Positions 53,956 through 61,759 of a stretch of DNA of 64,000 nucleotides are shown here, in pieces. Below the pieces are notes generated by a model, which ran no database searches, was not told the origin of the DNA, and saw only the letters and a program-made list of their open reading frames with translations. Every line of letters begins with the position of its first letter. Position 1 is the stretch's first letter. Origin of the DNA: Fumia sp045615345 (GTDB taxonomy: Bacteria; Bacillota; Clostridia; Oscillospirales; Ruminococcaceae); contig JAZLER010000023.1 in the NCBI GenBank assembly GCA_045615345.1, positions 1 through 64,000 on the forward strand, given 5' to 3'. Position numbers and translations under genes: made by a program.

Positions 53956-54870
53956 CTAAAGACTTGCTAAAATCGCAATTCCTGCGGCATTATCGGAAGA
54001 AAATTGCGGTTTTGCAAAAAATCCGTTATACTTTTCTTCCACATTCTTTTTAATAATCGAATTTGACATAACTCCCCCGGCGTAGATAAAAGGAAGATTT
54101 CCGTATTCTTTTGTAAGTTCGTCAGTCATAGAAAAAATAGCTGATTTTATAGCTTCAAGACAGTATGCCGCGATATATTCGGGACTTTTACCATCGGTTA
54201 AAAGCTTCTCACATTTATTCTGAACCCCCGAAAGACAACAGTTTACACCTTTCATTGTGGGCTTTATACGAATATTCTCGTTATTTTTAAGGGCGAGCTT
54301 TTCAAGCTGCGGACCACATGGGAAATCAAGCCCGAGCATTACCCCTACCCTGTCCACAAGCTGTCCTGCTTTAAGGTCAAGGGAAGATGCCACAAGTTTT
54401 ATATCAAAAAGTTTTTCATTAGGAGTTACTAAAAGTGCATCGGTGGTACCGCCTGAAATGTGAAAAGCAATAAACTTCTCATTCATAAACGAAAGCTTGT
54501 CTGCACTGTAAAGCGCAGATACAATATGTCCCTCCTGATGTGAAAACTTGAAAACAGGCACTCCCAGAACTGAACCTAAAGACTCAGCTATTGTTTCACC
54601 TACAAGAAAGCAAGGCATATAAGAGCCCTCAGCTCTTCTTGGAAAAGCTGAAACTCCTATTGCCTTTACAGGTTTTATTTTATTCTTCATAACTTCACTG
54701 ACAAGTGAAGAAATCTGTTTTATATGGGAAAAAACCGCATCACTCTGACGGAGCCCGAGGCTCCCTTTTTCAGTAGGAAGCAGTTTCTTTTCCATAAAAA
54801 TTTCATTGGTTTCACTGTCAAAAAGAGCAACTGAAGTAGTATAATTGCTGGTATCTAACCCTAAGTACAT
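53956..54870 (-). CDS. TsaD/Kae1-like (M22) paralogue of unknown function
   Basis: ASKHA-fold protein of 304 residues related to TsaD, the tRNA t6A enzyme, but shorter and diverged. Seen: LGLDTSNYTTSVALFD at the N-terminus, the metal-binding H111 and H115 in FSHQEGHIVSALY (TsaD has HMEGH), HISGGTTDALLV, and YAGGVMSNSIIK. The usual PGLVGAL-type segment is replaced by RRAEGSYMPCFLVGE. Probably not the essential TsaD, because canonical features are missing; a true TsaD elsewhere is expected. It occupies the position held by folD in B. subtilis, between nusB and xseA. Confidence 0.72.
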   Translation of the reverse strand: MYLGLDTSNYTTSVALFDSETNEIFMEKKLLPTEKGSLGLRQSDAVFSHIKQISSLVSEVMKNKIKPVKAIGVSAFPRRAEGSYMPCFLVGETIAESLGSVLGVPVFKFSHQEGHIVSALYSADKLSFMNEKFIAFHISGGTTDALLVTPNEKLFDIKLVASSLDLKAGQLVDRVGVMLGLDFPCGPQLEKLALKNNENIRIKPTMKGVNCCLSGVQNKCEKLLTDGKSPEYIAAYCLEAIKSAIFSMTDELTKEYGNLPFIYAGGVMSNSIIKKNVEEKYNGFFAKPQFSSDNAAGIAILASL

Positions 54871-55272
54871 TTAAAGACCTCTTACAACAGAACCGATAAT
54901 TCCGTTTACAAAAGAAACGTCTTCATCAAATGCAAAGGTTTCAGCGAGTTTTACGCATTCACTTGCAACGATATCGTTGTCAATATCATCATAAAGAATT
55001 TCATAAACGCCAAGTCTTAAAATAGCAAGACTTACCTTTGAAATACGCTCTTTTTTCCAGTTTTTAAGATTTTTTTCGATAAGTACATCGATATCACCAA
55101 GGTTTTCAAAAACACCTCTGAACATCGCTTCAACATCTTCGTTAACTGTAATACAGTCACATTCTTCAGCTAAATTTAAGATTTCATCAACAGTTTCTTC
55201 CTCACGGAAAAGCTTTTCAAAAACGAGCAAAAAAGCATTTTCACGCATCTGATGTCTAGTGATTTTTTTCAT
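54871..55272 (-). CDS. nusB: Transcription antitermination factor NusB
   Basis: 133-residue all-alpha RNA-binding factor for boxA-dependent rRNA antitermination with NusE. Seen: TRHQMRENAFLLVFEKLF (the family RxxARexAlqalY-like start), ERISKVSLAILRLGVYEILYDD, and the C-terminal ASECVKLAETFAFDEDVSFV followed by NGIIGSV. Follows the asp23 gene by 18 bases. Confidence 0.94.
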   Translation of the reverse strand: MKKITRHQMRENAFLLVFEKLFREEETVDEILNLAEECDCITVNEDVEAMFRGVFENLGDIDVLIEKNLKNWKKERISKVSLAILRLGVYEILYDDIDNDIVASECVKLAETFAFDEDVSFVNGIIGSVVRGL

Positions 55273-55290
55273 AGAAATACTCCAAAAAAA

Positions 55291-55647
55291 TTATTTTTCG
55301 TCCTTTGTTTTAGCGCCTGCAACATAAACATTAACCTTGTTTACAGCAACCCCGGTCATATCCTGAACTGTATCTTTCACCCTTGCCTGAACAGTTTCAG
55401 CAACAGGTTTAACCTTAACACCATAATCAAGATTAATATTGATATCAATAGCAGCAGAGTCAGCTGAAAGTGTAACATTGATAGGTTTGAGTGTTACATT
55501 TTTAATCATCATTTCGGAAGCAGAAACTAAAGGTGTTGCAAGTGAATGAACGCCATCAGTTTCGCTCAGAACTGTTTTAACGATAGTTTCGATAACATCT
55601 TCGGAAATTTTTATACTTCCTGTAGCCTTTGTGTTCTTAAGTTCCAT
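55291..55647 (-). CDS. Asp23/Gls24 family protein (YqhY-like)
   Basis: 118-residue small protein of the DUF322/Asp23 family: GSIKISEDVIETIVKTVLSE at the N-terminus, a short GVHSLA segment, then the beta-rich LSADSAAIDININLDYGVKV and DMTGVAVNKVNVYVAGAKT. The B. subtilis counterpart YqhY lies next to the acc genes and nusB and is linked to control of acetyl-CoA carboxylase; here accBC is absent. First gene of the long operon, with AGGAGG before the ATG. Confidence 0.9.
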   Translation of the reverse strand: MELKNTKATGSIKISEDVIETIVKTVLSETDGVHSLATPLVSASEMMIKNVTLKPINVTLSADSAAIDININLDYGVKVKPVAETVQARVKDTVQDMTGVAVNKVNVYVAGAKTKDEK

Positions 55648-55702
55648 ATTACGACCTCCTGTTTATAGAAAAACTTAAAAATGCATATTTTTATACATAT
55701 AC

Positions 55703-55730
55703 ATTATACCACATTTTTATAAATAAACAA
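55703..55730 (-). promoter_or_regulatory. Promoter of the asp23-nusB-...-ridA operon
   Basis: Minus strand: -35 TTGTTT (55725-55730), 16-base spacer, -10 TATAAT (55703-55708) preceded by TGG. The flanking 55731-55774 is very AT-rich and otherwise featureless. Confidence 0.7.
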
Positions 55731-55774
55731 GCTTTTTGATACGAAAATATACAAAAAATTTAAAAATATACAAA

Positions 55775-55800
55775 AAGCCCTGCAGAAAACTGCAAGGCTT
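55775..55800 (-). terminator. Terminator of the spoIIIA operon
   Basis: Eleven-position stem AAGCCTTGCAG/CTGCAGGGCTT (one mismatch), four-base loop, then TTTG on the minus strand; four bases after the spoIIIAH stop. Confidence 0.87.
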
Positions 55801-55804
55801 ATTT

Positions 55805-56341
55805 CTATTTTACTTCATCCACTACTATTGAATCGGCAGGCATATTGGTTTCTTCAACAATAATATTCTTAATTTGTGCCGCCTGTTCGGGAGTAAGGCC
55901 CTCGGTTTTCACGATAACTTTAACCTTTTTGCTGTCAACAAAAGCAAGGCACTCCGAGAACCCTTTTGCCTTTACCAAAGTTTCAATTTTGTTTTCACTT
56001 TCAATAAAACCTGAAACTTCCAGAGCTTTTGAAGCGGCTATTTCCTTTTCTTCCTCAGTAAGATTACCCATACTCAGGGTATTTGCAAGTGTTTCAACAG
56101 ATTCATCTCTTGCTTTTTGCCTTTCGAGTCTTGCGTTCATAAAATACTCATCAGGCTTTACATCAGTAAGTTGTGCTTCGCCGTATGTACGCTCCTCATT
56201 TACAGAATCGGCAGAAGTTGTGATGTCGTACCCGGTTGTACCCTCGGTAAAGGTGTAATTAAGATAAATAGCAACACCAAGTACCAGAACAAGTGAAGCT
56301 AAAACTATCTGTTTTTTTCCTAAAATCATATTAAATTTCAT
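55805..56341 (-). CDS. spoIIIAH: Stage III sporulation protein AH
   Basis: Mother-cell component of the SpoIIIA-SpoIIQ channel across the engulfing membranes. 178 residues: single N-terminal transmembrane segment (IVLASLVLVLGVAIYLNYTF, about 10-30), an extracytoplasmic helical stretch rich in charged residues, and a C-terminal ring-building YscJ/FliF-like domain (about 110-178). The ATG at 56341 is chosen for its AAAGGAT site. Last gene of the operon. Confidence 0.92.
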   Translation of the reverse strand: MKFNMILGKKQIVLASLVLVLGVAIYLNYTFTEGTTGYDITTSADSVNEERTYGEAQLTDVKPDEYFMNARLERQKARDESVETLANTLSMGNLTEEEKEIAASKALEVSGFIESENKIETLVKAKGFSECLAFVDSKKVKVIVKTEGLTPEQAAQIKNIIVEETNMPADSIVVDEVK

Positions 56342-56346
56342 AATAA

Positions 56347-56859
56347 TCAATCCTTTCCTCGTTTTGAAATATATACACGGTTTGCACCTATATCAAGAGC
56401 AGTCGTCACAGCATTTAAAATTTCATTTTTGACATAAACACTGTCTGCCCCATCACAAACAACCAAAACCCCCTTTATTTCAGGATCCGTACGGGATTTT
56501 ATGACAGTATTTCTGCCATCTTTCCCATCAGTCAATACATAATTTTCCTCGATTCTTTTCAAGGTATCGGAAATATCGGTTTTATTTTCTTTTAAAAACT
56601 GAGTTTCTCCGCTTCCTTTCAAAGTAATCAGCACCTTTGTCCTGCCGGCACCTTTAATATCCGATATATAATCCTTTAAATCCTCTTCAAGAGCTTTCTT
56701 GTATTCAACCGAAGAATATGTTTCCTCTTCAATCGTCTCTTGTTTTTCTGTCGGTATAAATTGTGACACGAATATAAAGAAAATCCCTAAAAAACCGAGT
56801 ATCACGATAACTTTTGCTTTTTTATCGCTGTTTTTGAATACATTTAAAATTTTTTGCAT
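56347..56859 (-). CDS. spoIIIAG: Stage III sporulation protein AG
   Basis: Ring-forming component of the feeding-tube channel. 170 residues from the ATG at 56859 (AAGGGGA site): one transmembrane helix (VIVILGFLGIFFIFVSQFI, about 18-37) then an extracellular domain with DYISDIKGAGRTKVLITLKG and GVLVVCDGADSVYVKNEILNAV and the C-terminal ALDIGANRVYISKR, the family's ring-building motif. Confidence 0.93.
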   Translation of the reverse strand: MQKILNVFKNSDKKAKVIVILGFLGIFFIFVSQFIPTEKQETIEEETYSSVEYKKALEEDLKDYISDIKGAGRTKVLITLKGSGETQFLKENKTDISDTLKRIEENYVLTDGKDGRNTVIKSRTDPEIKGVLVVCDGADSVYVKNEILNAVTTALDIGANRVYISKRGKD

Positions 56860-56860
56860 C

Positions 56861-57346
56861 TTATTCCCCTTCAACAAAAGTTACAACGCAGTCAACAGAA
56901 AAAAAACTGTTAATTTCACTTATTGCCTTTTCACTTTTGTTTTTGTCCGAATTATTTAAAGTAATATTAACACTGGTAATATCTATGCTTTGATTATCGT
57001 TAACATTCGTCATAATTTCAATTTTTTCAGGAACAATATCATATTTTTCAAAAACAGATTTTGCAGTTATTAAAAGTTCCCTTTTAAAACTTTCAATTAT
57101 TTCCTTATTATAAAGTTCAGTTAAATTGTTGTATGCCTTGTTTTCGTTAAGTTCATAATCATATGAAAATTTTGAAAAATCAGTTCTGACATTAAAAATC
57201 GGCGCAACTATAGAAATTATCAGGAATAAATGTATTGCAAGCCTAACGCTTTTTACCGTGTTCCCCGATGGTAAAAGCATCAAAAATATCCCGGTTATAA
57301 CCAAAACAACGCAGATTATATACCCTGTTTCACGCAATGAATTCAT
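56861..57346 (-). CDS. spoIIIAF: Stage III sporulation protein AF
   Basis: 161 residues from the ATG at 57346 (upstream GGGGG); longer in-frame extensions overlap spoIIIAE. Two N-terminal transmembrane segments (TGYIICVVLVITGIFLMLLP and LAIHLFLIISIVAPIF) precede a soluble domain (about 75-161) with a ring-building fold. Partner in the SpoIIIA complex; exact role is less defined than AG and AH. Confidence 0.88.
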   Translation of the reverse strand: MNSLRETGYIICVVLVITGIFLMLLPSGNTVKSVRLAIHLFLIISIVAPIFNVRTDFSKFSYDYELNENKAYNNLTELYNKEIIESFKRELLITAKSVFEKYDIVPEKIEIMTNVNDNQSIDITSVNITLNNSDKNKSEKAISEINSFFSVDCVVTFVEGE

Positions 57347-57348
57347 AA

Positions 57349-58452
57349 TCAGCCCCCGTTTGAGAGTATCAGAATTATCGTTATCGATACTATTATCATA
57401 AGCCCGTAGCAAAGTGTCACTGACAGCATCACAGAGAGCACCGAAGACACTGATTTTAAAACCGATACCTCCTCTTTCCTTTCAAACAACTCGCCTATAC
57501 TCGTTGACAGAGAAACTGAAATCATCATAAGAATTATCTCAATAATCATCGGCAGATAGCTTAGTATCATAGCAAGTATACCGAACACACCAACTGTACT
57601 CTTAACAATGCCCATACACCCCGAAAGCGAGCTGTATGCCTCACTTAAAGCACCACCAACTATCGGTATAAACGAACTGATAACAAATTTTGTTGCCTTT
57701 ACAGATACTGTATCAGCTGAAGTTGAAACCAAGCCCTTTATAGTAAGAAGCCCGACAAAGACCGTCATACAGAATGTCAGAAGCCATGTAGAGGCAGTCT
57801 TCAAAGACTTGGTAAGCCCGTCCACCTTGAATACTCCAAGTGAAGCACCTACGATACTTATTGCAAGAAAAATCCCCACAAGCGGGATTATTATATTTAC
57901 GATCCCCTGTGAAAAAAGCTGTACTGCGCCAAAAACAGTACTGTGATACACAAGTGATGAAGCAACCTTCCCAGATGCCGCCGTAACCCCCGAAAAAACA
58001 GGGATAAAACTTAAAAGGAAGTAGGACATATCTTTGATGTTTACCGAAGATTTTTTAATGCATTCTATAACAGAAGATGCAAGTATAGTTGATATCGAGA
58101 GCGAAATCACAGCCGAAAAAACTATATTTTTTGAAACTCCCTCTTTCATTGCCGACACCAAAGAAGAAAGAATAATTATCCCCGTAATACTTAAAAACAA
58201 TTTAAAAGGTTTATTGACTTTATCTTTTGCAACAGAAATTATGTAATCAAAAGCATTTGAAAGTGTCAGTTTATCGGTGCTTTTTGCATCAAAACCATCG
58301 TCAAAATATTCCTTACTTTCTTGTGGAAGCAAGGATATAAGTTCATTTATACCGCTTGCCGACAGTGATTTATCAATAAGCTCTTCTTCAGCGGCAAAAG
58401 CAGTCACGGGAAGTATTGTGATTATCATAATTATCAGAAAAATCTTTTTCAT
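57349..58452 (-). CDS. spoIIIAE: Stage III sporulation protein AE
   Basis: Polytopic membrane component of the SpoIIIA channel, 367 residues from the ATG at 58452 (AAAGGA site). N-terminal hydrophobic signal-like segment (KIFLIIMIITILPVTAFAAE), a soluble stretch to about 80, then about seven or eight transmembrane helices with the conserved SFIPIVGGALSEAYSSLSGC and GVTAASGKVASSLVYHS regions. Largest protein of the complex. Confidence 0.93.
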   Translation of the reverse strand: MKKIFLIIMIITILPVTAFAAEEELIDKSLSASGINELISLLPQESKEYFDDGFDAKSTDKLTLSNAFDYIISVAKDKVNKPFKLFLSITGIIILSSLVSAMKEGVSKNIVFSAVISLSISTILASSVIECIKKSSVNIKDMSYFLLSFIPVFSGVTAASGKVASSLVYHSTVFGAVQLFSQGIVNIIIPLVGIFLAISIVGASLGVFKVDGLTKSLKTASTWLLTFCMTVFVGLLTIKGLVSTSADTVSVKATKFVISSFIPIVGGALSEAYSSLSGCMGIVKSTVGVFGILAMILSYLPMIIEIILMMISVSLSTSIGELFERKEEVSVLKSVSSVLSVMLSVTLCYGLMIIVSITIILILSNGG

Positions 58453-58464
58453 TTTCAAAATCCT

Positions 58465-58854
58465 TTACAGATGTATAAGCTCCAAAGACAAACTGAGCAG
58501 CTCTTCAAACATAGGGACTGCTGTTATTAAAATAGCAGTTTTGCCGGCAAGTTCTACTTTGGAAGCCAGACTCAGGTATCCCGATTCTCTGCATATTTCT
58601 GTACCTATCTCCGCAATATAGGAAATCCCTAAAGCCTTTAAAATAATTTTGATGTATTGTGAAGAAAAATTCGCTCTTGCCATAATACCACGCACCGTGG
58701 AAAAAAGCGGTATCATATCAACGAGTATGAGCGAAAAAACAAACACCGTTCCCAAAACAGTTATAAGCAAAGAAAACTCAGGCTTGTACTGTTTTAAAAG
58801 AAGCGAAAATGCTGAAACCACAATACATATTCCAACAATCGAAATGAGGTTCAT
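58465..58854 (-). CDS. spoIIIAD: Stage III sporulation protein AD
   Basis: 129-residue membrane protein from the ATG at 58854, with four or so hydrophobic segments (starting LISIVGICIVVSAFSLLLKQ) and the conserved YIKIILKALGISYIAEIGTE followed by ICRESG. Overlaps the end of spoIIIAC, so translation is likely coupled; the ribosome binding site is weak. Related to the export-apparatus-like components of the complex. Confidence 0.92.
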   Translation of the reverse strand: MNLISIVGICIVVSAFSLLLKQYKPEFSLLITVLGTVFVFSLILVDMIPLFSTVRGIMARANFSSQYIKIILKALGISYIAEIGTEICRESGYLSLASKVELAGKTAILITAVPMFEELLSLSLELIHL

Positions 58855-58855
58855 A

Positions 58856-59053
58856 TCAATATAACCCAAACAATTGCTTTATTGTGTCAAATAAATCACT
58901 TATCTGTGTCACAATCATCATAAGCACCACTATAAGCCCAGCAAGTGTTGTCATCATTCCCTGTTCTTCCCTGCCCGAGCGTATCAGAACCTGATTTAAA
59001 ACCGCTACTATAATTCCTATTGCGGCAATTTTAAATATCAAATCAACTTCCAT
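58856..59053 (-). CDS. spoIIIAC: Stage III sporulation protein AC
   Basis: 65-residue, two-helix membrane protein: DLIFKIAAIGIIVAVLNQVL, SGREEQGMMTTLAGLIVVLM and C-terminal QISDLFDTIKQLFGL are all typical. Start ATG at 59053 follows GAGGGGA; an upstream in-frame extension overlaps spoIIIAB. Confidence 0.94.
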   Translation of the reverse strand: MEVDLIFKIAAIGIIVAVLNQVLIRSGREEQGMMTTLAGLIVVLMMIVTQISDLFDTIKQLFGLY

Positions 59054-59066
59054 ATTCTTGTCCCCT

Positions 59067-59546
59067 CTATACAATAAGTATCACAACAAATAGCCCCAGA
59101 AGAACCCCACCCAAAGAGAAAAGTCTGCCCTTTTCCCGCTTTTCAATCAACGCATTTTTAATCTTTTCTTCTACTCTCAGATTTAAATCTTTCAAAAGAT
59201 TAATCTGCATATCGCTGTTTGTACTCCCGATAATCTCAGAAAACTCAAAAACCAGAAGTTTTTCCTCATTGCTTAAAGTTTTATCGCAATCTATTTCTTT
59301 TTTTAAGCTTTCCGACACAGGGTTTTTAATTCTCTTCAAAAAAGAAAGATTACCGAAATCATTTTTAATTTTATTTATGAGGGTTAACACGGGAGTTTTT
59401 CTAAAACTTAAATCGTTTATGAACTCATTTATAAGTTTTTTAATTTCAATAAGCCTTTTTGCTTTTTCGGAAAGTGAAAAAGAAAGCAGAAATCCCGCCC
59501 CCGACACGCTTACAAAAATAAAAATTATACCAACAATCTTTAACAT
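59067..59546 (-). CDS. spoIIIAB: Stage III sporulation protein AB
   Basis: 159 residues: N-terminal transmembrane segment (IVGIIFIFVSVSGAGFLLSF), a long soluble helical part (GspF-like) with SEKAKRLIEIKKLINEFIND, and a C-terminal hydrophobic anchor (FSLGGVLLGLFVVILIV). Overlaps the end of spoIIIAA by seven bases. Confidence 0.92.
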   Translation of the reverse strand: MLKIVGIIFIFVSVSGAGFLLSFSLSEKAKRLIEIKKLINEFINDLSFRKTPVLTLINKIKNDFGNLSFLKRIKNPVSESLKKEIDCDKTLSNEEKLLVFEFSEIIGSTNSDMQINLLKDLNLRVEEKIKNALIEKREKGRLFSLGGVLLGLFVVILIV

Positions 59547-60364
59547 TCAAAAATCCTTTCAACTTCGCATAACCCTTTAAGTTTTACTACATAATCAAAT
59601 ACCTTGTTATCCAATAAAAGCCGTATTTGTGTACGCCTTTTAAGCTCTTCAAAACTACCTCCGTGCGCAGATGCAAGCACGGATACACCCGAATTCAGAC
59701 ATTGCAGTATTGCTTTGGTTTCATTTGATGACCCTATCTCGTCTATTGCAATTATCTGTGGCGACATTGTCCTTAAAGCGATTTCCATTCCTTCATATTT
59801 TTTATACCCCGAAAAGACATCAGCGTTGTTTAATTTTTCACCGAACTCAAATCGTTCATCAATGACAGAGATTTTTATATTTCTATCCGCGAGCTTTAAA
59901 ATCACATCACGCAAAAATGTGGTTTTACCGCACATAGGAGCCCCGAATACCAGTACAGACGGCAAAGAATTTTTATAAATAATATCGCAGAAATTTCCCG
60001 ATACATCCAAAATACACCTTGCAATCCTGAAATTAAAGGAAGTAATCTCCCTTATAAATCCACCGGACTTAATTCCACAAAGCCCTACCCTGTGCCCACC
60101 TTTTAATGTCACAAACCCCTCATTTATCTGCGTTTCAAAGCTATGTACCGAAAACTCACAGATACTGTTAAAAATGTATTCCATCTCATCTTTTGTGACA
60201 ACACAGCTTAAAAATTTACTTTCATCAGTGAAGATAAGATTTATAGGTCTGTCACGCCTTACTCTTATTTCCAAAAGCTTATGAAGTATGATATTATCAA
60301 TATTCAGAAGATACCCTTTTAACCTGTCAGGAAAATAACTGATAATTTCAAAAAACTCTTTCAC
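59540..60364 (-). CDS. spoIIIAA: Stage III sporulation protein AA (secretion-type ATPase)
   Basis: ATPase resembling secretion motor proteins, thought to energise the SpoIIIA complex on the mother-cell side. 274 residues from a GTG at 60364, chosen for the AAAGGGATGG site and the family's usual N-terminus; an in-frame extension would cross the hflX terminator. Walker A VFGAPMCGKTTFLRD (about 139-153), Walker B region MSPQIIAIDEIGSSNET (about 205), and GGHRVGLCG near 90. First gene of the eight-gene operon; all members AA to AH are present in the canonical order. Confidence 0.94.
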   Translation of the reverse strand: MKEFFEIISYFPDRLKGYLLNIDNIILHKLLEIRVRRDRPINLIFTDESKFLSCVVTKDEMEYIFNSICEFSVHSFETQINEGFVTLKGGHRVGLCGIKSGGFIREITSFNFRIARCILDVSGNFCDIIYKNSLPSVLVFGAPMCGKTTFLRDVILKLADRNIKISVIDERFEFGEKLNNADVFSGYKKYEGMEIALRTMSPQIIAIDEIGSSNETKAILQCLNSGVSVLASAHGGSFEELKRRTQIRLLLDNKVFDYVVKLKGLCEVERIFEC

Positions 60365-60384
60365 TTTACCATCCCTTTCGGTTA

Positions 60385-60413
60385 AATATATTCCTTGTCC
60401 ATTTAAGTTATGA
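60385..60413 (-). promoter_or_regulatory. Sigma-E-like promoter of the spoIIIA operon
   Basis: Minus strand: TCATAAC (60407-60413), 14 bases, AATATATT (60385-60392), agreeing with sigma-E KMATATT/CATACAHT at most positions. The leader is short and ends at AAAGGGATGG. spoIIIA is sigma-E controlled in B. subtilis. Confidence 0.5.
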
Positions 60414-60447
60414 CAAAAAAATAACCACATCACGCGGATGTGGTTAT
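60414..60447 (-). terminator. Intrinsic terminator of hflX
   Basis: Perfect 11-bp stem ATAACCACATC/GATGTGGTTAT with five-base loop, then seven T on the minus strand (60414-60420). The hflX stop codon (60430-60432) is inside the hairpin. Confidence 0.9.
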
Positions 60448-61668
60448 ATATGGACTTACAAGTTTAAGTATTTTCTTTTCAATCAGTGCGTTTACCAAGG
60501 TACCATTTTCTTTGAACTCCTCACTGAAAACCTTCCCCTGTTCCCTGATTTTGCTGAGCAAAAACCCTTTGTCGTAAGGAATTAAAAGCGTCACTCTCTG
60601 CATCGAATCTGACAAAACGTCAGAAATCAGATTTAATAGTTTTTCTATACCAATATTATCTTTTGCAGAAGTAAAAACCGCTCTTTCACCGGTTTCTTCA
60701 GGTATGCTGGTAAGAAGGTCTGCTTTGTTGTAAACCGTGATAACAGGCGTATTACCACAACCTAACTCGTCTAAAAGGTTCTTTGTGACTTCAAGTTGTT
60801 CTTTTAGGTTCTCATTAGATGCATCGCAGACATTGAGTATCACATCGGCTGCCGCTGCCTCTTCCAGAGTGGATTTAAAAGCCTCAACAAGCTGATGAGG
60901 TAAGCGCCTTATAAGCCCTACAGTATCTACTATAACAGCATGCTGACCATCGGGGAGCACTATTTCACGAGCTGTCGGGTCAAGGGTTGCAAAAAGCTGA
61001 TTTTTTGCATAAACCCCTGCATCAGTCAGAAGGTTTAATAAGGTTGATTTTCCGACATTTGTATAGCCCACAATAGCAACAGTAATAACACTTTGCTTTT
61101 TACGGCGTTCACGGACTCTTGCACGGCGTTCTTCCATATTGCGAAGCTCTTCCTCAAGTGCATTGATACGCCTTCTTATATGGCGTTTATCGGTTTCAAG
61201 CTTGGTTTCACCCGGACCTCTCGTACCAATACCGCCACCAAGCCTTGAAAGGCTTTTTCCCATACCCGTAAGACGAGGCAGACGATACTTCTGCTGTGCA
61301 AGTTCAACCTGAAGTTTGCCCTCACTGCTTTTTGCTCTGCCTGCAAAAATATCGAGTATCAGCATCGTCCTGTCAACAACTCTTATATCAACAATTTCTT
61401 CAATATTTCTTATCTGACTTCCCGAAAGCTCACTGTCAAAAACTAAAATATCTGCTCCGTTTTCTTCAATATAATCTTTTATTTCATAAAGCTTTCCGCT
61501 ACCTATAAAGGTAGCCTTATCGGCACTTTCTCTGTTTTGTGTGAAAGAAGCCACAACATCAGCGCCTGCAGTATCACAAAGCTCTAAAAGTTCTGAAAGC
61601 GATGTAAATACATCATATTCGCCTGTATCAATAGCTACAGTTATTGCTTTTTGTCTTAATTCATTCAT
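60430..61668 (-). CDS. hflX: GTPase HflX
   Basis: Ribosome-associated GTPase that splits stalled or stress-inactivated 70S ribosomes. 412 residues: N-terminal HflX domain (about 20-110), a helical arm (165-192, rich in E and R), and the G domain with G1 GYTNVGKSTLLNLL (201 onward), FATLDPTARE, DTVGLIRRLPHQLVEAF and NKADLL. RLGGGIGTRGPGETKLE precedes the arm. Single-gene transcript, divergent from sigG. Confidence 0.96.
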   Translation of the reverse strand: MNELRQKAITVAIDTGEYDVFTSLSELLELCDTAGADVVASFTQNRESADKATFIGSGKLYEIKDYIEENGADILVFDSELSGSQIRNIEEIVDIRVVDRTMLILDIFAGRAKSSEGKLQVELAQQKYRLPRLTGMGKSLSRLGGGIGTRGPGETKLETDKRHIRRRINALEEELRNMEERRARVRERRKKQSVITVAIVGYTNVGKSTLLNLLTDAGVYAKNQLFATLDPTAREIVLPDGQHAVIVDTVGLIRRLPHQLVEAFKSTLEEAAAADVILNVCDASNENLKEQLEVTKNLLDELGCGNTPVITVYNKADLLTSIPEETGERAVFTSAKDNIGIEKLLNLISDVLSDSMQRVTLLIPYDKGFLLSKIREQGKVFSEEFKENGTLVNALIEKKILKLVSPYITTSA

Positions 61669-61697
61669 TTTAATGCTCCTTTCAGATGTTATTTTTT

Positions 61698-61734
61698 ACC
61701 TGTGTATCTTTATTATTCAAAATGCCTATACTCA
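61698..61734 (+). promoter_or_regulatory. Possible forespore-type promoter upstream of sigG
   Basis: GTATC (near 61703) and CCTATACT (near 61724) are separated by about 16 bases, a loose match to sigma-F/sigma-G promoters (GYATA with CATACTA-like -10). The match is weak and the call rests mainly on the expected sigma-F control of sigG. Confidence 0.25.
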
Positions 61735-61759
61735 TTTTAAAAGTTATGGGAGGAATACT

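Noticed and set aside
53956..54870. Calling the M22 protein tsaD
   Set aside because: It is too short and lacks several canonical TsaD segments, so the gene symbol was withheld.
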